Shown here in pieces: positions 34,683 through 46,698 of a DNA stretch of 64,000 nt. The DNA is from Filosporella fistucella (Eukaryota > Ascomycota > Leotiomycetes > Helotiales), in the NCBI GenBank assembly GCA_030077755.1, contig JAQJZZ010000005.1:2418001-2482000 (forward strand). The letters are read 5' to 3'. A program made the translations under genes and the position numbers. The notes under the pieces are model-generated. The model was not told where the DNA came from, searched no databases, and was given only the letters and a program-made list of their open reading frames with translations. Numbering within the stretch: the first letter of the stretch is position 1; every line of letters starts with the position of its first letter.

Positions 34683-36424
34683 ATGGCGACCCACGACTCA
34701 GTGTCCAAATATGTTGAGCAACGGTTTGAGACCGCCTGCAAACTTGATCCATATGGCTTTCCACTTCGACTCCAACCGTCTGAAAATCTACTAGGCAAGA
34801 CATAATCATATCTGAGTGTTGTGATATTTCATAATAACATCAAATAGACCCTTTGATCTGGTCACCACGGGCAAAACTCTTCGTTCTTCTTCAAGTATCC
34901 TTTCTCGGATTTCTCGGTCCATTTTCCCAAGGTTGCATTAAAAGTCTCCTGTATTCAGTCAAATATTCAAACCATTATTGACACATGCATCATTAGAACT
35001 CTGCTTTTTGTCTGTTAGCTGAGGCCATGGACGTCACAGTCACCGTGGCATCACATAGTATAACGATAGCCATCGTCTTTGCAGGTGTAGCTCCATTGAT
35101 CTATTCGCCACTAGCAAGCATCTTCGGACGCAGGCCAGTATACATTGTGAGCACTTCCATCGGAATTGCAGCTGGTGCTGGCTGTGCTGTATGCAAATCA
35201 TGAGGTTCGCTCCTAGTAGCGCGAGCATTTGTCGGTATTTCAACCTCGGTTGGTATGTCTATCTTCATCCCAAAAGCTTTGTCTGGCCCTAACGAATCCT
35301 AGGTATGGGTATTGGTGGGTCGGTAGTTGCTGATATGCACTTCACTCACGAACGGGGGAGGTATATGGGAATATATGTTGTCTTGTCAGTACTACCACAA
35401 ATGATTCAGCCTCGGGATGTTGAGCTAACAACAAGAAAGTGTTACAAATGGAGCTCACTTGGCAGCTATTGTCGGTGGCTTCACTGCCAAATATGCTGGG
35501 TGGCGTTGGTGTTACTGGGTACCAACCATTATCCTTGGTGGAACATGGGCCGTCAATCTTTTCTGCCTGCCCGAGACACTTTACCACCGTGATCCAATCA
35601 CTGGAACTTCCAAAATGAAGACAACCTCCAAAGTCCAACTGTTCAACTTTCGCGGCACTCACACGAAACGCAAACCAACAATTTGGGATTTCACACATTG
35701 CTTCATCATGATAAAGTATCCATTAGTTCTGCTGGCAGGTCTTTACTACAGCATTGCTTTCAGAGTTAGCACAGTCCCGTTCGCAGTCACTTGAGCAGCT
35801 GCATTTAGATCTATCTACAAGTTCGACACAGCTCAAGTCGGTTTAGCCATTAGATTATCTACGACTGTTGGGTCAGTTCTGGGTGAACTTGTCCCCGGCT
35901 CAGTCAGTGACAAAGCGTTATATCATTTCGATAAGCAACAAGACGGACATGCAGAACCAGAAAAGAGACTTCATGCCACCTGGCCTGGGGCTTTCATTCT
36001 CTTTGTGGGAGTGATTATTGAAGGTGTTTGCTTCCAGTACGAGACTCACTGGGCTGGTCCTGTGATGGGCATCGATATTGGAGCTTTTTGATTACAGATT
36101 GTTTCGATGACCAACTTTGCATATCTTACAGATTGCTATAAATTTCAGTCTGCTAAGATATTTACCCTGCTTAATTTTGGTCGTTTAAAATTCTCTTTTA
36201 CGCTTGGGTTTTACGTGGTTAGTTAATATTATTTCCTGTTGATCCGCTCATTCGCTAACTACGGGACAAAGATACCACTTGCGATGGAAACTACTTACGG
36301 AGTTACTTCGATGATCTTAACTTTGATTGATGTGGCCTTATATGTCGCGATTGTTTTACTGATATGGAAAGGTGCACAGTGGAGGGAGAAGCTAGGCAAG
36401 CCGAACTTTGAGGTAGATCTATAG
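34683..36424 (+). pseudogene. MFS multidrug/organic-acid transporter (DHA1 type), broken by stops
   Basis: Six exons can be joined in phase: 34683-34794, 34848-34931, 35019-35252, 35303-35384, 35440-36217, 36272-36424 (481 codons). They spell a 12-TM transporter: DPLIWSPRAKLFVLL, PLASIFGRRPVYIV (motif A region), LLVARAFVG, GRYMGIYVVFVTNGAH, GWRWCYWVP, LPETLYHRDP, FDTAQVGLAI and GFYVIPLAMETTYGV. Three TGA codons interrupt it at 35201, 35792 and 36089; no TAA, TAG or clear frameshift was found. A segment of about 12 residues after FLGPFSQ also seems missing. Intron 1 has a GC donor. The neighbours suggest it once moved an aromatic acid. Likely a recent pseudogene. Confidence 0.8.
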
Positions 36425-36866
36425 ACAACAATTTGTGTGACATGCCTATCATGTACTTGGTATTTTGACATCAACCTGAATTTGAAATTATGTGAGTTAA
36501 ATCTAGAATCCAATCATAAAGTTGATTGTCAGTGAGTTTTTGATGAAGCAATTGCCTGAATTGCATCTGCAGCCCCTAGGACACTGCATCTGCTCAAACT
36601 CAAAAGGAAAATGAGCCCAAAAGAGCGCCTCGAAATGTCGATTTTCACTCCATTTTACGAACAATTAGCACAGATTAACACTAACCAGTAATAACATGTA
36701 GATTTTGAAGGTTGAATAGGCAGTGTGCCAGCATATCATCGTCGTATCCATCCACCACCTTGTACATCAAATCTGAACATGCTGAGACTATCCTTTTAAT
36801 CTGAGCACAGCTCGCAATGATTATCGTCAGATGGTGAATATATCCCAGCTCAAATACGTCTATTCT
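36425..36866. other. intergenic between convergent pseudogenes
   Basis: Nothing coding seen; should hold the 3' ends of the transporter and decarboxylase transcripts. Confidence 0.4.
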
Positions 36867-38000
36867 CTATAATACAAACGACTCTAGTGCAGGTGCTGCA
36901 AAAAGCTCCTCGGCCTTGAATCTTCGTTTTGAAAGCCCTGCTTATGATGATACTCTAAGAATTTGTCAATAACATGTTTATTCTCAGCGACCCCATCTTT
37001 CCACCAGGTCGGGTCATCTCCCATAAGCTTTACCGTCTTTAGCACATGCTCTTCAAGCCAAGGTAACATATAACGTAGCGCGGAACGCTCTCTGAGTGGC
37101 TCATATGCGAGTTCAAGTGACTTTGCAAATGCCTTTGTCAATGTTTTTGCAATTCAAGGATTCGCTTCGTAGACATTTCTTTGGATGGCGACGACGTGCA
37201 TGATAGGAAACATCTTTGTGCGCTTGAAGTACTCTGCTTCCACCTCTTTGAAATTGGGAAAGTGTCTTGTGACATGAGGTGAAGTGTTCAAAGTTGATGG
37301 TTGGCTTGCCCTGAAAATTGGGTCGATCTCGCCATTAGCTAACATTTCAGAGAGGTTTTGTCCTTGCTGGATAGGAATGACTTTGACATCCGGAGGTAGG
37401 TCGTGCGAGATCTTGCTGATTCTTGGAAACTCTGATTTCTCGATTGCTCCGACGTACCACACTACGCTGGAAATTGGGACACCAAAGTCATCTTCCATAA
37501 TTCCTCGTTGCCGAACGGGGGTCGTCACTGTGACTCGATTAGTCAAAAAGCTTCATAGACATTGCTGTGGAAGCATGCATACTTTGGTACTCTGGACTGC
37601 CATTTCTTTTTCCCCTGAGGTTAGCTGGGGTTTTGATTCCTGAGTTTTTATTTATATACATTGATTGATGGCGGAAGAACCTTGATGGAAAGACAGGCAA
37701 GGCGATGAATGATGGATTATCTTGATTCAAAGTCATCACATATGATGAGAAGGATAATTCAGAGATATCGAATTCTTTGAAGCACAGCTGGCGAAAGAAT
37801 CTATATCACGGATATTGGATTAGACACAGCAGAAAACATGTTTTGCAAATGAGAGACACTTACGTCTCTTCCACTCAATAGTTCAGGAAGTTCAACTCAA
37901 TGCCTTCCGGACGATATCCGCCATCTTCAATCGCTTTCATACGGTCATAATCCCAACACGCGAAAGATAGTTTCAGCACATTTTGGGATGAGTTTTGGTG
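36867..38000 (-). pseudogene. 4,5-dihydroxyphthalate decarboxylase-like protein, broken
   Basis: Exons ending at 37864, then 37800-37583 and from 37527 on, join in phase. They spell LSFACWDYDRMKAI, GIELNFLNY, then FFRQLCFKEFDISELSFSSY, FPSRFFRHQSMYIN, IKTPANLRGKRNGSPEYQMT, LSEMLANGEIDPIF, MFPIMHVVAIQRNVYEANP, and LRYMLPWLEEHVL with a W-K-D-G-V-xE-N motif. This is the family of bacterial/fungal 4,5-dihydroxyphthalate decarboxylases, which share the fold of periplasmic binding proteins. TGA replaces the expected Trp of NYWVEE (37877-37875) and of NPWIAK (37156-37154). Near 36937 one G appears lost from a GGGG run; restoring phase there reads on as SKRRFKAEELF to a stop at 36867. No in-frame ATG was found for exon 1. 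Not functional as it stands. Confidence 0.8.
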
Positions 38001-38391
38001 ATAGATTGGGGTGAGGCTTTCGATGTGTATCAGTCCAGGCTGTGAGGATCAGTCTTAGTGGTAATATGAGATAATGAGATTCGTGACTGGACACTACATA
38101 TATTTTCACATCAACATTCATTTTTCTATCCAGTTTGAAAAGAGTGGTAAGGCATTTTAAGCAAGTTGTGTATAGATGCCGTTCCGACGGCTGTATTCAT
38201 CCGTTCCGTGGCATGCCATTATTCTCCCTAGATGAGGCGAAAGTTGATCAACAACGATTTTCAAGATGCTGTGGCGGTTGCTGGCTCACGAACTTGCATC
38301 TCACTTGCATCTCACTTGCTCGAAACACAATACGACTGACACATTCCAATTATCATCAAGGACTCCTTAATCCATTGAGATATATCCTATA
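38001..38391. other. intergenic; site of the lost regulator N-terminus
   Basis: A frame at 38135-38401 has no zinc-cluster or transcription-factor motif, so the DNA-binding part of the following relic is absent here. Confidence 0.35.
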
Positions 38392-38964
38392 TTGTACGTG
38401 ACTCAGTATCATAACTCGCTGAAAGGGACTGAAACATCTCTAGTTATTTTCACATCCATGGGGGTACTTCTTCATCTATATACTATGGACTCCTCAAAAA
38501 TAACACTACTAGGGTGCGGTCAAGAAGATGAAACACTGGAATGGGGCATGGAATTTTTGCAAGATGCAGGCAGCATCAGTACATTGGCTGCTCAATACGT
38601 GGCTATACTGCAAAGATTTCGAGCTCGAAACCGCACTAGCAACGGTCCGCATAGCGAGCATATTGAAATTGCACCACCAAGGCCAACAGATTTAAGTAAT
38701 GCTAATCGATCATCAGACCCTTCAAGACAGGCCTCATTTCAGTTTAGTGGAGCACACAACCTGTGGGGAGAGATTGATCTAGATGGAATGAATTTTGACG
38801 ATTTACTTTTTGGCACTGGCTTGCCACAGGAGTTTATGAGTCTAGATTATCCAAATAGCGTTTCGCTACCCGACCTTCTTAGAATACAAAATATATCTGA
38901 AGGAATCGCTGTGTTTTCGTCCGTAATGTTGCGTGTCTACCATAATTCCGCTTCGGGCTCGTGA
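38392..38964 (+). pseudogene. C-terminal stub of a fungal Zn2Cys6-type transcription factor
   Basis: The readable part WGMEFLQDAGSISTLAAQY, then AILQRFRARN, a Pro/Ser-rich linker and MNFDDLLFGTGLPQEFMS matches the C-terminal end of the fungal-specific transcription factor family, where a F-D-D-L-L-F-G-T-G-L-P-x-D-L segment is characteristic. The zinc cluster and most of the middle homology region are missing, and the tail after LDYPN diverges. It is embedded between aromatic-catabolism genes, so it was probably the pathway regulator. Now a truncated relic; whether any peptide is made is unknown. Confidence 0.65.
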
Positions 38965-39404
38965 TACTTGCCTCCTCGTACCATAAACTTCATTTTGAGG
39001 ATAAATTAAACTCCGCACGGTATCACAACCTTTGCTCATAAGGCATATTAACATGCCGGGTTGAAGTCCGGGCCGACGCCTCTCCTGCTTTGTATACAGG
39101 GAATCGGGTGGCGGTGAAGCGGACCATTCCGAGCTACGGAATCTTTTCCGAAGCACGCTTAATGTGAACATCATCTGAGATCTACTGACTGGGACGAGAA
39201 AATGAACACAGAATATCAATGCTACTGGCTCCCCAATCCAATTTTCTGTCGTTGGTTTTGGATATAGATCGTTACTTTATGAAGAAAATCCAAGTTTAAA
39301 GTCTGCTTCTGTTTGCCACAAATATTCGCACAGACATCTGCACTACTTTGATACTTCTGGGAGCAAGGCCATCCAAGCTCTGTAGCTCGATAATTACATC
39401 TAAC
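38965..39404. other. intergenic upstream of the FAD monooxygenase
   Basis: Presumed promoter of the intact monooxygenase; no TATA or known operator assigned. Confidence 0.35.
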
Positions 39405-41417
39405 ATGAAGGGTCAAACGAATGGCGACAAAGAAGGAGTAGATGTCTTGATCTGTGGAAGTGGATCAGCAGGCATCTGTGCCGCAGCATATCTAGCAAGA
39501 TGCGGACTCTCCTGCCGAATCGTGGAATCCCGCAAAGGACCTCTAGAAGTTGGGCAAGCAGATGGAGTACAATGTCGGACAGTTGAAGTGTTTGAGAGTT
39601 TTGGTCTTGCTGAAGAACTACTCCGTGAAGCTTATTGGGTTATTGAAGACAGTTTTTGGGCCACGGATGCGAATGGAAATCTGGCAAGAACTAAATATGC
39701 TGCGGACACGGCTAAGAATTTGAGTCACATGCCTCATGTCATCCTAAATCAGGCAAGACTTCATGATTTCTTGATTGCTGCTATGAGAAAGTGGAATGGG
39801 CAGGAGATTGAATATGGGATGAAAGTTGTTGGTGTCAAGGTGGACACCAAGGCTGCTGCGAAGGATCCAGAGAGTTATGCTGTTACAGTAAACGTGAATA
39901 ATAACGGGAAAGATGAGAGCATCAAAGCAAAATATGTATTGGTAAGTACTCCATACACTGTTATATTCTCAAGTGTCTAAATAACTGTGGCAGGGGTGTG
40001 ATGGTGCTCACAGCACAGTCCGAAAGTCCCTCGGATTCAAAATGATAGGTGATAGCACAGATGCTGTGTGGGGAGTCATGGATATTTACCCACAAACGGA
40101 TTTTCCCGATATTCGGAAAAAGGTCATCATGCGGACGAAAGCCGGGAGTTTACTGATCATTCCTCGTGAGGGCGGATCATTAGTTCGGTTCTACATTGAA
40201 CTCCCAGAAAATACAAAAGCCAAGGAGGTGACGCTGGACGATTTACAGTCAACTAGTCGTCGGATCTTTCATCCGTACAAGATGGATTTCGCAGAGACCT
40301 CGTGGTGGTCGGCGTACGCTATTGGTCAAAGACATGCGGATTTTTTCTCGCAAGATAATAGAGTGTTCCTGACAGGTGATGCGTGCCATACACATTCTCC
40401 CAAGGCTGGTCAAGGAATGAACACAAGTCTTCAAGATGGGCATAACATAGGGTGGAAACTCGCCTCAGTCCTCAAAAAGCAAGCCTCGCCTGAATTGCTG
40501 CGGACCTACGTCCTCGAGCGAGAAAAGGTAGCAATAGACTTGATCGAATTCGATAGAGAATTCGCCAAAGCCTTTTCTTCTAAAAGCAAGGCAGATTTTA
40601 GCGACCACTTCATAAAGTCAGGTCGGTATACAGCTGGATTTACGAAGAGGTATGATCAGTCCGAGATCACGAATATTAAGGGAAGCGACAGTACTCTGGT
40701 TACGGGCTTAGATATTGGCATGAGGTTTCCAAGTAGGCAGGTAGTACGTTTTTGTGACGCCAAGCCCATGCAGCTTGCAAAAGCTCTTCCTTCAGACGGG
40801 AGATGGCGTATATTAATATTTGCGGGAAACGCTCAGAGCCCTGAAGCACTAAAGAAAGTGAACAAGGTATGTAGGAAGTGGTTATTGATGCCTGCTGAGG
40901 GCTGCTGCTAACACATTTTCAGCTTGGAAATTTCCTAGATTCACAAAATGGTCCGGTGAAGACTTTCACCCCGTCAAGCGATGACCTTGATAGCTTCATT
41001 GAAACAGTCGTGGTTTTCACGGGCAAACGACTTGAGTTTGAACAGAATCAACTGCTGCCATTCTTTTGGCCGGTAACTGGGAAGTGGCAAATGAGAGGTA
41101 AAGTTCCTTGGTACCACCAGTACGCGAAGACTTCCAAGCTTACACTATTTTAGATCTAAATAAAGTTTACTTCGATGAAGAGAGCTACAATCATGGGTAT
41201 GAGCATGCGTACGATTTCTATGGTGTTAATCCTGAGGTGGGCGCGGTAGCAATTGTAAGACCAGATCAGTGTAAGTATTGTTTCAAAGTTTCGTGGACGA
41301 TTTTGACAGAACCTAGATCTTGCCATGCTGGTGAATATTGAGAATCATAAGGCTGTAGCAGATTTCTTCGCAGGGTTCGCATTGCCATGCGATGCATTAG
41401 CAAAGCTCAAATTGTAG
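39405..41417 (+). CDS. phenol 2-monooxygenase-like FAD hydroxylase
   Basis: Five exons (39405-39941, 39994-40866, 40923-41097, 41154-41270, 41317-41417) join in phase to 600 residues. The FAD dinucleotide fold is LICGSGSAGICAAAYLA at ~13-29. The DG motif is CDGAHSTVRKSLG, at the start of exon 2. The GD motif is FLTGDACHTHSPKAGQGMN. The C-terminal thioredoxin-like dimerisation domain includes FDEESYNHGY and VAIVRPDQYLAM. Family members ortho-hydroxylate phenols or hydroxybenzoates to catechols using NADPH and O2. It is the only gene of this cluster that reads intact, with good splice sites (GTAAGT donors; introns 46-56 nt). The ATG at 39405 was chosen as the first Met directly before the FAD fold. 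Confidence 0.9.
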
Positions 41418-41550
41418 AGAATTATACTGGACAGAATAGAGTCACTTTTCTGGATATCCAATGTAAGGCTGCAATGCTTCGATGAATACATTATTTCGCA
41501 CAAAACCAACACTTGATCACCACCAAATGTGCATGCAAACTCATATCGCC

Positions 41551-42496
41551 TCACCCAAGATTCACATATAGCCCAGCAGCTTCAACCTCCCTCAACCACA
41601 GCTTCCAAGGTCGCATTCCTGACCATCTAGTCATTTCTGCCGAAGCCACACATTCAGCTTCACTCAGGTAGTGCACCTCAGGAGTAAGATTCTGCATCCA
41701 AGGCACTCCAAAATGAGCGAAACGTGTATTCAAAGCTATAGTCTGAATGGCGGCATTCTTCTGATTGTAGAAGGCTCTTAGAACACAGTCTTGGATACTG
41801 GGCCCTTGACTGTCATACCGTGGCTGCACATCAGGACCACTGCATGAAGCGGAGAAGTCGGATTCTCTAAGGTCGTAAATTGAGTCGCCAATGCTCCTCC
41901 TAGACGTGTGTTCCGAACCAGCATATCAGGGATACCTCTCTGCTGTAAGGAATTGTGCGTTGTCGTAAATTAGTGTTTGCATGCCTTCATTCTTGTTAGT
42001 ACACGCTGCCTGGTAGAGAGGCGCCGGATGATGACCAAGAAGCCGACTTACCTAGAAATCCAGCCATATGGTAAGATGGCTTCAGAGGCACACCTGAGAT
42101 GGTATACGGCACTACCGCATCAGCATGGCTATGAATGAGGCTGTGGACGTCGGGGAATCGCTTGAAAATCTTGCAAGGAATACAGCGCTCCGAGTAGCCT
42201 TTTGGTGCCGAACGGTCCACTGGCTCTGCATTCGCAACATAGTACTCAACAAGGTTGGAACTAGACGAGATCGTGCCTGGAGGAGACTCTTGGGGCATGA
42301 TGAATTTCTTGGTATCTAGTGGATGACAAACAGATATGTGACCATATGCATCAAGAACCCTACTCAGAGGTTTAGCCTTGGCCATAGAAATAGATTCCCA
42401 TAGGAGTCAAGTATATCCATGGTGGTGAAAAATATGGCATGCTGATATCAAAGTGCGGTACAGTTCGGACATCTGAAAATCTTGATCAAGAGACAT
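41551..42496 (-). pseudogene. class II aldolase/adducin-domain protein, damaged
   Basis: N-terminal exon MSELYRTLISACHIFHHHG, then LDAYGHISVCHP, YSERCIPCKIFKRFPDVHSL, IHSHADAVVPY, PLKPSYHMAGFLG, and later LVRNTRLGGALATQF, SHGMTV and RPWKLWLREVE form a class II aldolase/adducin domain. The zinc ligands H-S-H and the third His region are present. Related fungal proteins act on hydroxylated aromatic acids. Two lesions are seen: intron 1 (42416-42360) begins with AT instead of GT, and the exon holding M-Q-T-L-I-Y-D-N-A-Q-F-L runs out of phase with the next segment near 41935-41945. If an unseen intron fixes the second, the first still looks damaging. Confidence 0.65.
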
Positions 42497-44015
42497 AGTG
42501 ACGTTTTGAAACGCAATATCGAGACACAGGATGGCGGTTTCTGAGGTGCCTTCTTCTTGTGGGGAGCTTGGCAACAATCGTAAGAGATAGCAATAGGTGT
42601 ATATAGGCGGCAATTCCTAGTCTGTGCCTCTGGCGAGCGTTACCTCTCTCGCCTCTCTCGCCTCTCCAAGTGATGCAGTCTGTTCCAGTTCTTCGGGTCT
42701 TCCTGACCAGTTTGCAGACCGACACAATACCAACACAAGGGTATGAAGTCCAAACTTCAATCCCGCGACTCATATGGCTTTCCGATCCGCGGCACGACTC
42801 CGCGAATGAACAGCCGCTCTGGAAGCCAGCTGTACCTAACCTATTCGAGACAATGGTGTGCTAGTGTGATGTCTTCAGACTTGTGCACTGTCTCGACTGT
42901 CAAGATATTGGGACAGACGAAGCCTGTGGGTTTGCAGGATTATCTCCAAAGTTCGCCGCTTTCTAACGAGGGGTGACGGAAGAATAGTTCCAACTCTGCC
43001 AAACCACCCCGCAATACCCCACATTTGACATTTGAGATTATCAGGTGATAATGGAAGGAGAAATGAATCAATGATTTGCTCTCCAGAGTCTTGTCCCATG
43101 TGCCTTGGTCACGGCGGTATCAATCACATCGATCAATGATGGCGAATCTGGAAATAAGGCCAATGGATCTGATAGAAGTCGCTCGACCCCCACACCTTGT
43201 CAGTCAGACATCTCGGATTGTTGGAAAATGAATTTAGATATCGTCTCTGTGCAAAAAGTTGCCGCTCAGAATTGGCAGATTATCAGTACTTAGAATTCCG
43301 GTTCGTCAATATGGATACAGATACTCACTCAGCACACACTAAATATAGCGACATTTGTTGTCAACAATTATGCTTGGGATATGTTTTCCAACGAACAAGG
43401 TTGAATGTATAGGAAAAGAAGCCCAGCCAGGAAGCTGAGAAGTTTCATTGCTGCCAACAATTCCGATGCATTCGTTGAAGGCTTTTGGAAAGTTGCTTGA
43501 AAAGCAGAGGAATTGAGAGACATAGAGAATTGTAGGAGAAGTATCAAAAGTGGATATATCTGCTTGTATGGATTTTGAAGTTCTGATAAGATGACATATA
43601 TGAGCGCAATTTCGATGATAATTCCGCAAAATATTCAGACCATGATTGTAGGTCCGTATCATGACGATATTCCAGAGCTGGTGCACAACCAAGGTACCGT
43701 GGTTGTGAGATACCTATATCTTCTGCTAGTGGGTGAAAGAGAATCTGCGAATAAGGTAAAAGCATATAATCTCAATACCCAACGACCAGATATGCAAGGT
43801 AACAGAACTCTTCTGACGTTGAAAGAGTTGTCCTCGTCGTCTCGAAAAGGGGTTAAGACACGCCTGATCACGTGTTGAGCCCCTGTCACGCGATCCTCGA
43901 ACGCGGTTGAGGTGTTTCAGCTAAAACCTGTCAAACGAGAAAGTCAATTTCACCGCCAACCTCTTCTTAATATCAATTGTGAATCATTATCTCTCGTTAT
44001 TGCTTTTGCGTCGTC
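42497..44015. other. intergenic, no supportable gene
   Basis: Short frames on both strands overlap without motifs (for example 42486-42773, 43339-43692 minus, 43591-43878). A GCCTCTCTC run near 42645-42665 is a simple repeat. The right end is the promoter of the 44.0 kb gene. Confidence 0.4.
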
Positions 44016-45525
44016 ATGTCTGCCTTCGATTTCAACTGCTTTGTCAAGGATCGGTTCGAAAGAAACAATACCGGTGGTAGAGGCTTAGATATTGCTCTCG
44101 ACCCTACGACCGTTTCAACTGAAGCAAGAGCCGAAATCGCACAGATTGTTAATTCTATTGACTCTACCTCTACAAAGGCACTTCTACTTCGAGCTGTAAC
44201 CCTCCATGCGGGCGACACTGGTAGAATTGTAGCTGGAACTTGCGAAAGACTTGCTGGGGAAGTTTTGCCGTTTGTAAATGGCTGGCCATGGGATGTAAGC
44301 ACTTGATTTCATCTTATCGCTCTTGACGTATCATCCCTTTTCCAATAGCATTAGGAAGCTTCTTTGGTATCTTCTTTCGGTCAAATTTGACTCCTTATAG
44401 TGGAAAGATTCCCTCATGAAAGTCCGAAAGGACATTCGAAATGCAATCGAAGCAATTGGCCTGCGCATGGTTCAATGCCTTTTAATCGACGCGGCCCTAA
44501 CATACCACGATGTTGCGATAATTGTATTGGCATCTGCAGATGCACAATCCCCTCAATTGCACGATGCCTTGATTCAGATTGAACACCAATTCGAGTTTTG
44601 CGTATACCATATTCACGAATCTCCTCTGGATGAACAAGACGATATACCTTCATCCGTCGCTTCCATTATCCAGTCTTCCCTTGTGTCCATTATGTCCGCT
44701 GTAACCAGTCGAGTCCAGTGGGAAACAAAACGCAATGCTTTGATTGCATTCCAGGAACTCACGGGGAAGATTGCAGAGAAAGTGGATATTAGGCAAGGAT
44801 GGGAGGGAACAATGATGGTATGGTTGAAGATAGTAACTGCCACCATGTCAGAGGAAGACCGACTTCGATACGTCTATGAAGGGTTCTATGCTGATCTGCG
44901 GCATCTTACCTCTCTTGCATCTCCCGAGAAGGCAGATTCAATTCTTGAACCATTCACCGAGGTCTTATGGGGTAATCGAAATCAAGCTGTAACCTCAATT
45001 CCCAAAGTCAACAGTGCAGGCATAGTGCCCACGGCACCTCGGAGTATGCGATCTGTCGCCAAATTCAAACCTCGAGATACGGGGGCCCCCTCCGGTCGTA
45101 TGTCCCTCCGGAAAACCATTGCTGTCATTGTGCAGAAAGAGCTTGCCGCTGCACAGAAAAGGGAAGTATCAAGTGCAAGAGCTGTCAGAAGGACGAGCGG
45201 CGCTGCTCAGAGACGCAGGAACGCTTTGAGGCTACGGGAAAGTCAAGGTGCTCCCATTGTACAAAGCCGAGGGGCCCCTAGTGTGAACTCCTATGGAACA
45301 ATTAAGGGGGATTTGTTTTCACGGATCACAGACCCTCGGATTCATGACAGCGATGGGTCGCGTAGTGTGAGCTCTATGAATACTTCTCGGAGATCGGTCT
45401 CTTCACGAGAGAAACCCAGAGCACCGCCAAGCTTGGCGAGTCGCGTCTCGGGATTACCTTCATCGTACACTGAACCAACAGAACCGAAAATTGAGTACGA
45501 GATTGAACCTGGACACGAATGGTAA
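44016..45525 (+). CDS. conserved-looking protein of unknown function
   Basis: Two exons (44016-44294, 44401-45525) around a 106-nt intron encode 467 residues; the junction reads NGWPWDWKDS. Residues ~1-300 are helical and globular, with no signal peptide or membrane segment. From ~310 on, the protein becomes basic and disordered (RAVRRTSGAAQRRRNALRLR, then Ser/Arg repeats SRRSVSSREK), resembling a nucleic-acid or chromatin-binding tail with many possible phosphorylation sites. I recognise no family. Codon and splice quality are good, so it is very likely a real gene. Confidence 0.75.
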
Positions 45526-46698
45526 ACCCAAAGAAAATATCTGCATCATTTCCCCTAACGGGCAATTTCTGGCAATGCCAAAGGCACAGGTGCTTGATAT
45601 TGCAGTAAGAGACTTCTCAAGCTCTCCATGTTCCCTGACTGGAGAACAATGACGTCGGCTAATACGGCCAACTTATTGAGCCCGCCACATAGTATATCAA
45701 ACTATCTAGACTGCAATGTGAGCAAGCGTGGAGCATATTCCAGTATCCAAAAGCATCAAGAGCCAATTCAATACCACTGGATATTTATGGTAGAATTTAT
45801 CCAGGTTGTTCCATGAAGACAACACGTTACCTGTTCACATTTGTTCTGTGAGACACAAAACCTAATTGACTTGCGACGTCAGACTGACTCAAGCACAATT
45901 GTCAGCACTTTCTTTTGACAAACGAGCCTGGATTAGCAGGAGACGAGCAGCAGCTTCAACGACTTTAGCTGCAATGAACTGTTTCTATCATATTATACCA
46001 ATACTCTTTGGATGATCTCTCTTCTTCTATACCACGCCTGGTGTTCCACTGAGAACTCTAGTATTTTCCTTGGAGTCCATACCAGGACATCTTACAATCT
46101 GTCTTGTGTATGCAAGATATGAACAGGGAATGTGGCAATAAATTCGGGCTCAGGCTTATACTCCGTCCCACTAGGGAGCGAGTCTTGGATATATGGCAGC
46201 TCGTTATAAGTCCGCCTCTCTTCGAAGTCTCAGTCAACGCCGGTCTGGTAAATCTCTGCCTTTATTCAAGGCTTAATCGCACTATTCGACTCACGACCTT
46301 CTGTAGAAAGATACCAGACTCTTGACACTCTGAGTCACGGTTGGCTTCCCTGCAGGTTGTTTCGGGCGTCACATACTCAAATAGATCTGCTGCTCCATCT
46401 AATTTGATGACAGAATTCAGATTACGGCAGGGATATCTTTACAATAGGTGATCTGACTCTTCTTATACATTTCCTTTTCACTTTCATTTACGCTTACTAT
46501 ACTCTCTTGAATTAGAAATCAACGCTTTTATTTTGCTACAAGCAGGCCACTTATCTCCGGCCCAATGCAAATCAGTAAATCCATGCGATAAAAAACGAGA
46601 TCAGGTCATCTCAAATCTTCGCAATGCAAAATCAACGCTCGAAAAGCCTCACAGGAATAATACAGAGCTCCGATCAACCACTACATCTCTCACTCACC
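45526..46698. other. intergenic, nothing recognised
   Basis: No motif-bearing frame on either strand. It lies between the 3' ends of two convergent genes. Confidence 0.4.

Noticed and set aside
36218..36271. TAA after FYVVS as a fourth stop in the transporter pseudogene
   Set aside because: A 54-nt intron with a GTTAGT donor and CTAAC branch excises it and joins GFYV to IPLAMET.
34683..37877. Reassignment of TGA to tryptophan in this locus
   Set aside because: The decarboxylase also carries a frameshift, the regulator is truncated and the aldolase has a donor mutation. Ordinary decay explains the data; TGA also appears as a normal-looking break elsewhere (the transposase relic).
41098..41153. 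Frame break in the phenol hydroxylase-like gene
   Set aside because: A 56-nt intron with TTTTAG acceptor restores phase exactly (QMR-DLNKVYF), so the gene is intact.
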